A DNA stretch of 64,000 bases from Streptomyces sp. NBC_01341 (GTDB lineage: Bacteria; Actinomycetota; Actinomycetes; Streptomycetales; Streptomycetaceae), in the NCBI RefSeq assembly GCF_035946055.1, contig NZ_CP108364.1:7316001-7380000 (forward strand), written 5' to 3'. The position numbers and the translations under genes are program-made. This document shows positions 50,653-60,821 of this stretch, piece by piece; positions within the stretch are counted from its first letter, which is position 1; every line of letters starts with the position of its first letter. The notes under the pieces are model-generated. The model did no database searches, was not told where the DNA came from, and saw only the letters and a program-made list of their open reading frames with translations.

Positions 50653-52104
50653 ATGACCGTGCGCAACGATCTGTACATCGGTGGTCACTGGGTGGCTCCC
50701 AGCGCCCCAGAGCTGACCCTCGACATCCTCTCCCCGCATGACCAGTCAGTCCTCGGCCGTGTGGCGCAGGCCGCCCCGGCGGACGTGGACAAGGCCGTAG
50801 CCGCGGCCCGCGAGGCCTTCGATCACGGCCCGTGGCCGCACAGCACGCCGGAGGAACGTCAGGAGGTCGTGCGTCGCTATGACGCGCTGCGTTCCGCCCG
50901 CGCGGACGAGATCGCCGCGGTGATCTCCGCAGAGAACGGTTCCGCCGGCTGGTTCACCAAGGTCGGCCAGCCCTTCCTGACCCGCCAGGTCAATGCCTAC
51001 CTCAAGGCGGCCGAGGAGTTCGGCTGGGAAGAGGTCCTCACACCGTCCGACCCGTCGGTGGCCTTCGACACCATCGTGCGCCGTGAGGCGATAGGTGTGG
51101 TTGCCGCGGTCATCCCCTGGAACTCGCCATTCTCTGCAGCCACCGCCAAGCTGATCCCGGCCCTGCTGGCCGGTAACACCGTCGTTCTGAAGGTCTCCCA
51201 GGAGAACTCACTGAGCATGGCCCTGCTGGCGGACCTCTGGCACGAGGCCGGCTTGCCCGAGGGCGTGCTCAGCGTCCTTCCTGCGGACCGTGAGACCAGC
51301 GAGTACCTCGTCTCGCACCCCGGGGTGGACAAGATCTCCTTCACCGGTTCGACGCGGGCCGGCCGTCGTATCGCTTCCATAGCTGGCGAACAGCTGAAGC
51401 GAGTGGGCCTCGAGCTGGGTGGCAAGTCGGCCTCGCTGATCCTGGACGACGCGGACGTGACGGCCGCGATGCAGGGTCTGCGGTTCGGCTCGCTGGGCAA
51501 CAACGGTGAGGCCTGCATCCTGCAGACCCGCATCCTGGCCCCCCGCGGCCGCTACGCGGAGGTTGTGGCCGCAGTGAAGGAGATGGTCGAATCGCTGAAG
51601 GTCGGCGACCCCTCCGCCCCCGACACCTTCATCGGCCCGATGATTCGCCGTGACCAGCAGCAGCGCGTCATCGACTACATCAACATCGGCATCGAGGACG
51701 GGGCGCGTCTGGTGACCGGCGGCCCGCGGGTCCCTGAGGGCCTGGAGAAGGGCAACTACGTCACCCCGACCGTGTTCGCCGACGTCGAAAACAGCATGCG
51801 CATCGCGCAGGAGGAGATCTTCGGGCCGGTTCTGGTCGTCATCGCCTACGACGATGATGACGATGCCGTCCGCATCGCCAACGACTCCGAGTACGGACTG
51901 TCCGGCGGCATCTGGACTTCTGATCCCGACCGCGCCCTGGCCGTCGCCCGCCGTCTGCGCACCGGCACGGTCACCTTGAACGGATCGCCGATCAGCTTCG
52001 ACGGCCCTTTCGGCGGCTACAAGGCGAGCGGCCTCGGCCGCGAGTACGGCAAGGTCGGTCTGACCGGCTACGTGGAGCACAAGTCGATCACTCGCGCCCG
52101 GTAA
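50653..52104 (+). CDS. NAD(P)-dependent aldehyde dehydrogenase
   Basis: 483 residues from ATG 50653 (ATG 50644 possible), with AAGGA upstream. Catalytic set: AAVIPWNSPF (Asn157), LELGGKSASLIL (Glu254), NNGEACILQTR (Cys288), and EEIFGPVLVVI. Length and motifs fit the class of aldehyde dehydrogenases that oxidise small or aromatic aldehydes. With the two SDRs it suggests alcohol to aldehyde to acid oxidation. A very strong terminator lies 195 bp downstream. Confidence 0.9.
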   Translation: MTVRNDLYIGGHWVAPSAPELTLDILSPHDQSVLGRVAQAAPADVDKAVAAAREAFDHGPWPHSTPEERQEVVRRYDALRSARADEIAAVISAENGSAGWFTKVGQPFLTRQVNAYLKAAEEFGWEEVLTPSDPSVAFDTIVRREAIGVVAAVIPWNSPFSAATAKLIPALLAGNTVVLKVSQENSLSMALLADLWHEAGLPEGVLSVLPADRETSEYLVSHPGVDKISFTGSTRAGRRIASIAGEQLKRVGLELGGKSASLILDDADVTAAMQGLRFGSLGNNGEACILQTRILAPRGRYAEVVAAVKEMVESLKVGDPSAPDTFIGPMIRRDQQQRVIDYINIGIEDGARLVTGGPRVPEGLEKGNYVTPTVFADVENSMRIAQEEIFGPVLVVIAYDDDDDAVRIANDSEYGLSGGIWTSDPDRALAVARRLRTGTVTLNGSPISFDGPFGGYKASGLGREYGKVGLTGYVEHKSITRAR

Positions 52105-52570
52105 AACCCCAGCGGTACGGGCCGAACTGGATAGTGAAGGTCCGACCGCATCCTCCACGGTCAGACCTCGCTTCCCGTGAGCCACCCGACACGAAAAGCC
52201 TTCCGGACACAAGGAAAGGCCGTGTCAGAGCAAGGAAAGGTCATCGGGGTGAAGGCCCTCCCCATACCGAGGTTCTACACCTCGACATGACGTGGCGAGT
52301 GACGCGGCCGTCCCCGCAGGCTGGTCGCCGTCTGCCTGCGGGGACGGCCGCGTCAGCTGGACAAGTGGCCCTACGCCCGTGCGCCGTGCGGCCGAGGCGC
52401 ACCTAGCGCGTGCGACCGGCAGCCCGACCTCTCGATGGCCGAGGCCACCTCCCCTCAAGCATCCGCCACACTGCCACGCAGCCGTCGCCGTACCAGCGTG
52501 TGCCCCTCGTACATGCCGGTACGACAACGTCCGGCCCCCACCAGGCCGCCCGTCTCAGAGAGAGTCACCC
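52105..52570. other. Intergenic region between ALDH and MFS genes
   Basis: 466 bp with no supported gene. It contains the 22-bp-stem hairpin at 52300-52355 and repeated aaggaaagg motifs at about 52212-52240. Confidence 0.5.
52300..52355 (+). terminator. 22-bp perfect hairpin terminator
   Basis: Arms 52300-52321 and 52334-52355 are perfectly complementary (tgacgcggccgtccccgcag and onward) with a 12-nt loop. Strong enough to end the SDR-SDR-ALDH transcript and isolate the MFS gene. Confidence 0.75.
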
Positions 52571-53956
52571 ATGCCCCGTCCCTCCTCCCGCCTCACGTTC
52601 GCGGTCCTAGCGACCGGTGCGGGCGTCTTCTCCATGCTGCAGTCGCTAATCGCACCAGCTTTGCCGACGGTCCAGCACGCTCTGCACACCTCCCAGTCCA
52701 CCGTGACCTGGGTGATGACCGCCTACCTCCTGTCCGCCTCAGTGCTCACGCCGATCCTGGGCCGCGTCGGCGACCTTCTCGGCAAGAAGCGGACGATGAT
52801 CGCCGTCCTGTTGGCTGTTCTTGCGGGGTGCCTGCTCGCCGCCCTCGCGCCGAACATCGGTGTGCTGATCATCGCCCGGATCATCCAGGGCGCGGGAGGT
52901 GCCCTCTTCCCACTGTCATTCGGCATCATCCGCGACCAGTTTGCGCCCGACAAGGTTAGCTCCAGCATCAGCAACCTGTCCGCCGTGATCGCCGCTGGTG
53001 GCGGCCTCGGCATCGTCGCCGCCGGCCCCATCGTCAGCGCGCTTGACTATCACTGGCTCTTCTGGATCCCCGTCATCATCGTCGCCCTGACCGCGCTGAT
53101 AGCCCTGCGCTACGTCCCGGAGTCGCCGAAACGGGCGGCCGGGTCGGTCAATTGGATCGGCGCGGTAATGCTGTCCGGCTGGCTGGTCGCCCTGCTCCTG
53201 CCCCTCACCCAGGGAACCCGCTGGGGCTGGGGCTCTACCCAGGTGAGTGGTCTGTTCGCCACCGCCATTGTGCTGTGCGCGCTGTGGCTGTTCGCCGAAT
53301 CCCGCTCCAAGAGCCCCCTGATCGACCTGCGCATCATGCGCCTGCCCGCCGTATGGACCACCAACGCCGCAGGTCTACTGTTCGGCGCAGGCATGTTCGC
53401 GATCTGGTCATTCCTACCCGGGTTCGTCCAGACGCCCAAATCCGCCGGATACGGATTCGGTGCAAGCGTCACCGGCTCCGGACTGCTCATGGTTCCGATG
53501 CTCATCGCCATGTTCGTCTCCGGCATTCTCAGCGGCCGCCTGGAGCCCATCGTCGGGTCCAAACGCCTGCTTGTCGCCGGTTCCGTCTTCGCCGCAGTCG
53601 CCTGCGGCATCCTTTCGCTCTGGCGCGAGCAGCAGTGGCAGGTCGCGCTCGTCGCGGGCCTGTTCGGATTCGGCATCGGGCTTGCCTTCGCCTCGATGGC
53701 CAACCTCATCGTCCACAGCGTCCCTGCCGAGCAAACCGGCGCCGCGACGGGCATGAACGCCAACCTGCGCACCATCGGCGGCTCCATCGGAACCGCCTTG
53801 ACCAGTCTGCTGGTCACTAGTCGGCTGCAGCCCTCGGGCCTGCCCTACAACGCCGGCTACACCCACGGCTTCACCCTCCTCGCAGGACTCCTTGTCGCGG
53901 CCGCCCTCGTAGCCACCCTGGTGCCGCCCCGGCTTGCCGCGCGCAGCCGCCACTGA
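52571..53956 (+). CDS. MFS transporter, DHA2-like drug exporter
   Basis: 461 residues from ATG 52571. About 12-14 membrane helices. Motif A-like GRVGDLLGKKRTMIAVLLA, motif B-like ARIIQGAGGALFPLSFG and a duplicated second half (AEQTGAATGMNANLRTIGGS) fit DHA2-type drug/proton antiporters, although it is on the short side. Probably linked to the SDR/ALDH cluster as an exporter, though the terminator upstream suggests its own promoter. Confidence 0.85.
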   Translation: MPRPSSRLTFAVLATGAGVFSMLQSLIAPALPTVQHALHTSQSTVTWVMTAYLLSASVLTPILGRVGDLLGKKRTMIAVLLAVLAGCLLAALAPNIGVLIIARIIQGAGGALFPLSFGIIRDQFAPDKVSSSISNLSAVIAAGGGLGIVAAGPIVSALDYHWLFWIPVIIVALTALIALRYVPESPKRAAGSVNWIGAVMLSGWLVALLLPLTQGTRWGWGSTQVSGLFATAIVLCALWLFAESRSKSPLIDLRIMRLPAVWTTNAAGLLFGAGMFAIWSFLPGFVQTPKSAGYGFGASVTGSGLLMVPMLIAMFVSGILSGRLEPIVGSKRLLVAGSVFAAVACGILSLWREQQWQVALVAGLFGFGIGLAFASMANLIVHSVPAEQTGAATGMNANLRTIGGSIGTALTSLLVTSRLQPSGLPYNAGYTHGFTLLAGLLVAAALVATLVPPRLAARSRH

Positions 53957-54791
53957 GGCCGAGGCCGTAACCAACTCCCACACCGCCGAAACCCCCGCCA
54001 GGGTGGTGACGCTGACCGGCAAGGACTGAATTCCCGACGAGTGCGGTGGCCGCGCCAATGGCTCTCGCACTCGTCTCCACCGACTCACAGCGACGGAGAT
54101 CCCCCAAGCCCGCTGGGATACCCAATACCCCTCGACTGTTCCGTGTCCGTTGCCCGGGCACAGTGGCTCCCGGCCCGCCCCGATCCCGCGGAAACCTGCT
54201 CCCGAATGCGCCACGTACGGGACCGAGGCCCTTGGGCGCGGGAGACTCCGAACACATGGCTCGCTCGATCGGAACGATCGCGTGAGCGGCGGACCGGCAG
54301 GTGGGATCTTTGAGCGGAGTCGTCCCGCCAACGGCGACCAGCAAAGAACCATTGTCCACTGGACAACAGGATTACTCCAGGGCACGTTGCGAGCAAGTGA
54401 CAATCTTCCCAGTGGCCCCACCCCGGCGCGCTGAGTGCAAGGCGGAATGCCGCCCTCGAACTGGATGTACTGGTACGAACCTGAAAACTCGCCAAGGGAC
54501 ACCCCACTCGGTGAGCTTGGAGGGGTGCTGGCGTCGCAGTGCGACGAGACTCTCGTTCCAGCTCTAGCCCGGACGGTTCATCCAGCCGACCAGAAGGATT
54601 GCACGCTGTGCGGGCGTGGTAACGAGCCCTGGTGCGGTGAACCGCCGCCCCGTCGCCCTGTGACGCAGAGCGGCGCGAACTGCGGCGACTGGGGAGAGGC
54701 GCACGACCCTGATCCGCAGCCGAGCCGTGAACGGCGTCGTGGTCGGAACGACTGGCCACTGCCCCGTACGATCGATTGGCGAGGAGTAGAG
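53957..54791. other. Long intergenic region upstream of the CMD-family gene
   Basis: 835 bp without convincing coding. It holds the palindrome at 54352-54366 and a tandem cgatcg pair near 54271. The distal half shows weak G+C skew only. Confidence 0.45.
54352..54366. promoter_or_regulatory. 15-bp palindrome, operator candidate
   Basis: ttgtccactggacaa: perfect 7-bp arms around one central base. It is 425 bp before the CMD-family start, too far for a simple promoter operator, so its target is uncertain. Confidence 0.4.
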
Positions 54792-55184
54792 ATGGCCACG
54801 GACGACGCCTACGAGCGGGCGCTGGATACCGCAAGTGAACTTCTGGGGCAGCGCCTGGAGCTCCCGATGAGCCCCAGTGAACCTACCTCCGGGGCGGATT
54901 TCCGCAAGGTCGCGACGGTGCACGCGTTCGGGGACTCCTGGACCCGCACCGCGTTGTCGACGCACGACCGAGCCCTAGTCTCCGTCGCCATCACCGCGAC
55001 GCTGGGCGCATTCGAACCGCTGCGCGGGCAGCTGCGCATCGCGCTCAACAACGGTGTCACCCAGGACGAGATGGTCGACCTCTTCATCCACCTCGCGGCA
55101 TACGCAGGAGTGGCCCGCGCCTTTGAAACGTACCAAGTCGCCCTGTCGGTCTTTGCCGAGGGCGCTTCCTCCGGCCGCGCCTGA
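54792..55184 (+). CDS. Carboxymuconolactone decarboxylase-family protein
   Basis: 130 residues from ATG 54792, with GAGGAG at 54781. Family features are the helical core HDRALVSVAITATLGAFEPL, LRIALNNGVTQDEMVDLFIH and LAAYAGVARAFETYQVAL. The CxxC of AhpD-type members is absent, so it is closer to the true gamma-CMD group. These convert 4-carboxymuconolactone or act on related lactones. Loosely grouped with the SDR/ALDH cluster. Confidence 0.8.
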   Translation: MATDDAYERALDTASELLGQRLELPMSPSEPTSGADFRKVATVHAFGDSWTRTALSTHDRALVSVAITATLGAFEPLRGQLRIALNNGVTQDEMVDLFIHLAAYAGVARAFETYQVALSVFAEGASSGRA

Positions 55185-55387
55185 CACCCGGTAACGGTCT
55201 CCTGTCCGATCAGGTTTCCGAGGTGCGGATGGCACCAGCGCGGTCGGCGCCCCGGTCCACGGTGAAGTACCCGATCCCGTGGGACCGGAGCAGCCGATGA
55301 GCACCCGGCGCCGTCCCGCCCGACGCCCTCCTGCGCGCCCGACGCCCTCCTGCGCGGCCGTGGCCTTCCGGCAGTTCCCCGTCCCGG

Positions 55388-56249
55388 TCGCGTAGACGGA
55401 AGCAGGCCTACATCGGTACCGAGGCGCTGGTCGGTGTCGCCGTCCTCGTGTGGCTGGTGTCCGCGGTGATGGACTGGCTCGCCGCCCACCCCTTGGTTCC
55501 TGCCGCTCACTCTGCTGACGGCTGGTGCGGGTGCCTTCTGCTGGTTCCGGCTTCGTGTGCAGGAGGGAGGCAACAGCAGGTACAAGCGCAGGCCGTGCGG
55601 TATCCGATGGAGAGCCTGGACCAGTTGCAGCACCGGCAGTTCGATGACCTGATGCTTCGCGACGGCTGCGCGGACGCTGTACAGGTCGGCGGGGCCGGCG
55701 ACAACGGCGCGGACGTGAAGGCCACCGACCCCTTTGGGCGCCGCTGGGTCATGCAGTGCAAACACCGCCGCGCGGGTCGCGCCGGAGCCGGGGTCGGGAC
55801 GCAGGACCTGCAGGTGCTGAACGGCACCGGACGCCCGGTCCACAAGGGTGATGTGGTCGTGCTGGTCACCAACGGTCGCTTCACCAAGCCGGCCGCCGAC
55901 TTCGCTAGGTCTCAGCGCCTGCATCTGGTGGACCGGCACCGACGACTCCCGCGCCTACGACGTTCGCGAGGAGCAGCGCCGTCTTCAGCACCATGCCCGG
56001 GTGGAACGTGAGCGCCTGGAGGAGGAAGAGGCCGAGCGCCGGCGGGAGGCGGCGGCGTGGCCGTGCCCGACCTGCGGCCGCGCAGTCCGGCCCAACGACG
56101 ACTGGGAGACCCGGCCCACGGGCAGTGACTGCAGCGTCTGCACCAGCATCAGGAAACGCGAGCAGGAGGACGCCGCGGCCCGCGCCGCTGAGGAGGCAGA
56201 GGAGCGGGAGGAAGCCAGGAGGAATGGCCTCTTCGGCTTCCTGCGCTGA
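55388..56249 (+). pseudogene. Mrr-like nuclease fused by recombination to a replication-relaxation 3-prime end
   Basis: The first part encodes a membrane segment (AYIGTEALVGVAVLVWLVSA), with small compensating frame errors across the second helix, and then YPMESLDQLQHRQFDDLMLR. The nuclease core follows: NGADVKATDPFGRRWVMQCK (D-QxK), GTQDLQVLNGTGRPVHKGDV and VTNGRFTKPAADFA. At 55941 it switches, out of frame, to 442 bp nearly identical to the end of the 21.3-kb gene (CPTCGRAV, DCSVCTSI, NGLFGFLR). The normal nuclease end after LHLVDRH is lost. Type IV-like restriction nucleases of this kind limit foreign DNA. Confidence 0.7.
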
Positions 56250-56391
56250 CCTGCGAGGTCCCCGCCAGCCCTTTGCCTCCTGCGCTGGAAGACCGCGCTT
56301 AACGCCTTCCCCATCACCTTCGACGGTCGGCTCTCCGCAGCACGTCAGTAACCCTTAACAACCCGTGTTACACCGCTTGTTTGGCAGACCC
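55941..56391 (+). repeat. 442-bp repeat, copy 2
   Basis: Matches 22387-22828 from gacgactcccgcgcctac to cgcttgtttggcagaccc, with scattered substitutions and a roughly 10-bp insertion in the non-coding part. The right edge lies inside the 3-prime end of the next gene. Confidence 0.75.
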
Positions 56392-58589
56392 TCCGATGGC
56401 CTTGAGGGGTCTCGGGGCGTTTGACGGTTTTGCCGACGTCGTAGTGGGTGGCGTTGTGTTGTCGGTGGTTGGTCTCGTGGGGGCGGATGAGGAGGAGGGC
56501 GATGTCGTCGTGGCGGGGGCCGAGGCGTCCGGCGTGGCGGATAAGGGTGTCGGCGAGTGCGTCGAGGTCGTGGGTCTGGGCTTGTGCGAGGTGCTGGGCG
56601 AGGTTGGTGGTGGTGTCGTCGATGTCGGTGCCCGGGACTTCTACGAGGCCGTCGGTGTACAGGACGAGTACGGCGCCGGGCGGAAGGTCGATGTCGGTGG
56701 TGGGGTAGTCGGCGGCGGGGTCGATGCCGAGCAGGATTCCGGGTGTCAGGCGGAGTACTTCGGTGTGTCCGTCGGGGTGGCGGAGCAGGGGTGGGGGGTG
56801 TCCGGCGGTGGCGAGGTGGGCGCGGTGGCGGGTGGGGTCGATGCTGGCGATCAGGCAGCTGGTGAACAGCCCGGTGTCGAGGTCGATGAGGAGGCGGTTG
56901 GTGTGGGCGAGGAGGTCGCCCGGGGGTGTGCCGGTAGTGGCGTGGGTGTGGACGGTGGTGCGGATCTGTCCCATGAGAGCGGCGGCGGTGGTGTTGTGGC
57001 CCTGGACGTCGCCGATCGCGGCTGTGGCGGTGGGTGCGGTCTCGATGAGGTCGTAGAAGTCGCCGCCGATGTCCGTGCTGTGGTCGGCGGGCAGGTAGCG
57101 GGCGACGACGTTCAGGCCGGGGACGCGGGGCAGAGCGCGGGGCAGCAGGCCGGCCTGGAGGGTGCGGGCGAGGGTGTGTTGTGTGTCGTAGAGGCGGGCG
57201 CGGTCGAGTGCTTGGGCAATCAGGCCGGACAGAGAGGTGAGTGTGGCGCGCTCTGCTGGGGTGAATGGGTGGGGCTGGTCGTAGGAGAGGGCCAGTGCGC
57301 CGATGGTGCGGCCGGAGACGGTCAGGGGCAGGAAGGCCCAGGAATTTCTGTTCTCGTGACGGGGCGCCTGGGGGTAGTGCTGCTGGAAGTCGGTGAAGGT
57401 GGGGAAGAAGGCCGGCTCGCCGGTGGCCATGGTTTGCGTGGTGGGGGTACGGTCGGCCAGGGGAGTGCCGTCGACACGGTTGATGAACTCGTCGCTGTAG
57501 CCGCAGTGACCCAGGACGTGAAGCCGCCCCTCCGCTGCGGTCATGAGGACCATGCCCTGAGGGCCGAAGGCCGGCACGACCTGGTCGGCTACCCGTTCGA
57601 CGACGTCCTGGCAGCTCACAGCTTCGGCCAGAGCTGCCGCGAGGTGCGTCAGGTGGTAGAGCGCCATCGCGCTGGCCGGTTCACGCGATGGCGGCCCTTG
57701 CGGAAGCGGGGTAAGCCCATCGCCGGCAGTGGGGGTGATGGCGACGCTGATCCCGCTGTCGCTGGGGTAGAGCCGGAAGAGCAGTGACACGTCCGGGGGG
57801 CGCACTACGGTGAACGAGGCGGGCTGGCGGGTGATCGCCACCGACCGGCAGCGGTCTTCGAAGAGCGGAGTGTGCAGCCACAGCAGCACTTCCCACGGCC
57901 GCCTACCCATGAGGGACGCGGCGCCCGTATCCAGGAGATCGGAAGCGGCGGGATTGATGAAGGTAAGCCGGCCGTCCAGATCGAGGGCGCAGCAGCCGAC
58001 GGGAAGCCGCTCGGTGAAGCGAAGCGCGGCCATGGCGTGCACAGGGTCGGCCGGGTGCGCCGGCGCGGACAGGACCCGCGCCTCCTCCGGAGGCAGTAGT
58101 GGTTGGCCGTGATCGGCTGCCTGCCCAAGTAGATATGCCGCGTTCCGGCAAAATGAGGTAATTGCTTCCTTCTCGTACCGGCTGAGCTGCGGCGGATGCT
58201 GAACGGGCCACAGCAGTGCGAGCCCGCCCCGCGTAGAGGAGCCTTCGGCGAGCGGCGCGGCAGCCAGCATAAAATCGTAGGGCAGCACGACGCCCAGCTG
58301 CGGGTAACAGCGGGGCCACCTCCTCCTGGCTGCTCAGCCACAGCAGTCTCTGCTGGCGCATGGCGTCCGCGACCGGGGTGGATGTGTCCACATGGACACG
58401 GGCCCAGGGCGCGGCCAGCTGACGTGAAGCGCCGGACAGCAGCGTCAGCGACATCACCCGCTCGCCGGGCGGCAAGAGGTACAGCAAACCGATTGACGCA
58501 CCGGTATCCATGATCAGGTCGGCCATCAACGCATCCAGGCGCTCTACGGCAGTGCCGGAGTCGGCGCTGGATCCTGCAGGCTCCTCCAC
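56345..58589 (-). pseudogene. GAF-PAS-GAF-SpoIIE phosphatase, frameshifted
   Basis: From about 58589: a GAF domain (ASIGLLYLLPPGERVMSLTL, STPVADAMRQQRLLWLSS). At 58311-58318 one base is missing; the next frame continues YPQLGVVLPYDF and KEAITSFCRNAAYLL. PAS follows (LDLDGRLTFINPAASDLLD), then a second GAF (GMVLMTAAEGRLHVLGHCGY). SpoIIE motifs are complete (GGDFYD, IGDVQGHN, LYTDGLVE, RHDDIALLLI). Without the base break it would be about 740 residues and a full-length version of the 35.6-kb gene. The last 30 or so codons come from the repeat at 56391 and are not native. Predicted role: dephosphorylation of STAS antagonists in sigma-factor control. Confidence 0.72.
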
Positions 58590-59113
58590 GACTTCACCTG
58601 CCTCCGCTGACGAACGCAGCCCTCACGAGACCAGCTGATACACCCACCGGCCTGACCTGCGCTGCTGACACCGACGGCCAGCCTCTGCGCTTGCGTCACC
58701 AGAAGGGCGAGACTCCAGTCGCGGGGGATGACTACCAGTGCGGCCATGTCTCCAGGGTGCGACTCCCCGCGGACCCTGGCACGCGGAGCCCACCATGCAA
58801 AACAGGCGGGACCCGCACGTCCCGCAGATGGAGTCACCTGGCCGTCAATGTGCGCGCTGCCCCCGGGGGGGCGGTACGGCGCGTCGATCAGGCGATGCTG
58901 CGCTGGATGAAGGGGCGAGAACCCAAGGCGTAGCTCGGGAATCCAGTCCATGAGGACGCCGGGCAGCTGGCCGTCGGCATCGGCGAGGTCGGCGAGGACC
59001 CGGTAGTGGCGCTGCCAGTTCAGCGGCCAGGGGCCATTCCAGTCCGGTTCGATCGCGGTGAGCTGCGCCGCGCGCTGTGCCGCCCGCTCCGGGTCCTGCG
59101 CTGCCCACTCCAC
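58544..59113 (-). pseudogene. Chimeric frame with helicase-associated-domain N-terminus
   Basis: From GTG 59113 the first 45 residues (EWAAQDPERAAQRAAQLTAI, PLNWQRHYRVLADLADADGQ LPG) match the N-terminal linker seen before helicase-associated (HA) domains. After 58974 the frame changes family to GQVTPSAGRAGPACFAWWAP and MAALVVIPRDWSLALLVTQA, which I do not recognise. It is a joint between two genes. Confidence 0.45.
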
Positions 59114-59247
59114 ATGCGAGGTCGACAAGAGACCTTGACCCCAAAATCCTGCTGATGCCTCTACACCGCTGCGCCTCCGAGGATCCTCAGGGAGTACTGC
59201 TCGTATGTGCGGTACAGAACCATCCTCACCGGGCCCGAAACCAGCAC
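58974..59247 (+). repeat. 274-bp direct repeat, copy 1
   Basis: Matches 60682-60955 at offset 1708 with about 14 substitutions. It spans an HA-domain gene start and the end of the lipoprotein gene. Confidence 0.75.
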
Positions 59248-59324
59248 CCTTGGCCGCCGTCCCGCCCCGGTAGGGTCGGGCCGACGGCCAAGGGTCCCGA
59301 ACCATCGAGAAAGGCACGCACCGG

Positions 59325-60167
59325 GTGGACGACGAGACCTCGACCATGGACGTGACCCTCTGGGCCACGCTCGACGACCATGCGGCGGCGCCCCGCGGCG
59401 ACCTCCTCGTCCACTGGTTCCGCACCGCCACCGAACGGCTCTTCCCCGCCGGGGACGAGGAGTCGGCCGCGTCCTGGGCCCTGGTCACAGAGTCGATGAC
59501 CGGCGGCCGGAACGTCCGTGTGAGGGACGTTCGCGCCAACTGGGGCCAACTGGCCGACGTGCTGCGGCCGTCGCCGTTCTACGCCGCGGCCGGCTTCCAC
59601 GCGCCCTCCCGCGACGACGGCGGCGCCTGGGTCGACGACGTGGGCCGCGTGGGGGGCACGCAGACGGGCCGCGGCGGTAGCCACACCGAGTTGTCGGCGG
59701 CGGTGCGGGGCGCCGAGCACGTCGCCGACGCCGCGTGGTGCGCGGGCTTGGTCGTCGTCCTCGCCGCCGCCCTGGACGAGGCCAACCCGGCCTTCGCGCG
59801 GATCGACCACCGCAACTTCCACGAGACCACCGATCTGGAGTCGGCGCTCAAGCGCCCGCGCCGCCGCTCCCTGCGGGAGTCACGGACCCTGCTGCGCGGC
59901 TATTCCTGGGTCACTGGCGTCCCCGCCGAACTGGCTGACCGGCTCGGCGGCCCAACCGCGCTGGAGGCAACCGGCGCCTTCCACGCGGTGCGCCCGCTGC
60001 GTGCGGGCGGCTTGCTGCTCCAGGCCAGCCAGACCCTCGCCGGATACGACGACCGGCACATGGCGGCGGTGTTCCGCGCCTTGGCCCCGGTGCTCCCGCC
60101 GGGCCTGCCCGGTGAGGATCCCGGCCGCTCCGCGCGGGTCGTCCATGAGGACGCGAGCCGGGTCTGA
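59325..60167 (+). CDS. Hypothetical protein, immunity-like
   Basis: 280 residues from GTG 59325 (ATG 59346 alternative). Features include LLVHWFRTATERLFPAGDEE, LRGYSWVTGVPAELADRLGG and RPLRAGGLLLQASQTLAGYD. The GYSWVT...LGG pattern recalls DUF3396 (type VI-linked immunity-like) proteins, but this is weak and no effector is adjacent. No signal or membrane segment. The gene lies in a 1.43-kb segment between two copies of a 274-bp repeat, so it probably arrived or was duplicated as a block. Confidence 0.5.
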   Translation: MDDETSTMDVTLWATLDDHAAAPRGDLLVHWFRTATERLFPAGDEESAASWALVTESMTGGRNVRVRDVRANWGQLADVLRPSPFYAAAGFHAPSRDDGGAWVDDVGRVGGTQTGRGGSHTELSAAVRGAEHVADAAWCAGLVVVLAAALDEANPAFARIDHRNFHETTDLESALKRPRRRSLRESRTLLRGYSWVTGVPAELADRLGGPTALEATGAFHAVRPLRAGGLLLQASQTLAGYDDRHMAAVFRALAPVLPPGLPGEDPGRSARVVHEDASRV

Positions 60168-60244
60168 ACTGAGCGAGCGGCCCATCCTAGAGTGTCCGGC
60201 GCAGCACCATCTTCCGTCTCACCCAACCCCACGCGCGTGCTCAG

Positions 60245-60821
60245 CTACGCCCACCTCACGTCCAGCTTCCGTAGTGCGTCCAGTTGTTCTGCGGTGAGCT
60301 TGTCGCGGCGTTGCTTCTGGTTGGAGTACCAAATCCCCAGCGCCAGGTCGTGCTCCTGGCGGTCGATGACGACCTTCTCCCGGTGAGTCCGCTTCACCGA
60401 GGACTCTCCTTCGCGGGCGATGTACTGGGCGAGGGCCGTCAGGCCGCGTTGGAATGTCTGCTGAGCCTTGCTCGGCCTCTTCGTCGTACGAGCGGCTGCC
60501 GGGGCGGGAGCCGGGGCATCAGCGGGCTGTACGCCCAGCTTCGAGAGCCGTTCCTGCTGCTCGCCCGACAGCTGCGCCCAGGTGACCGGCTACTTCTGGG
60601 CGCTGGAGCTATTTCCACAGGTCGTCGCCCTCGAACCGCACCCCGGGTTCGATGGCGGGCACAACCTCGTCGGTCTCGGTCTCGGTGTCGGCGAGGTCGG
60701 CAAGGACCCGGTAGTGGCGTTGCCAGTTCAGCGGCCAGGGGCCACTCCAGTTCGGTTCGATCGCGGTGAGCTGCGCCGCGCGCTGTGCCGCCCGCTCCGG
60801 GTCCTGCGCTGCCCACTCCAC
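60245..60821 (-). pseudogene. Helicase-associated-domain protein, broken
   Basis: From GTG 60821: EWAAQDPERAAQRAAQLTAI and IEPGVRFEGDDL, then stops (TGGAAATAG and AAGTAG) and frame change. The rest continues PVTWAQLSGEQQERLSKLG, SKAQQTFQRGLTALAQYI and KVVIDRQEHDLALGIWYSNQ, ending AEQLDALRKLDVRWA at 60245. HA domains occur at the ends of SNF2/DEAD-type helicases, including those near Streptomyces linear ends. Confidence 0.65.

Noticed and set aside
49387..50739. A 450-codon minus-strand open frame opposite the second SDR
   Set aside because: Antisense of a well-supported SDR; no family features.
56381..57787. A 468-codon plus-strand open frame opposite the SpoIIE phosphatase
   Set aside because: Extreme Gly/Val composition; mirror of a gene with clear catalytic motifs.
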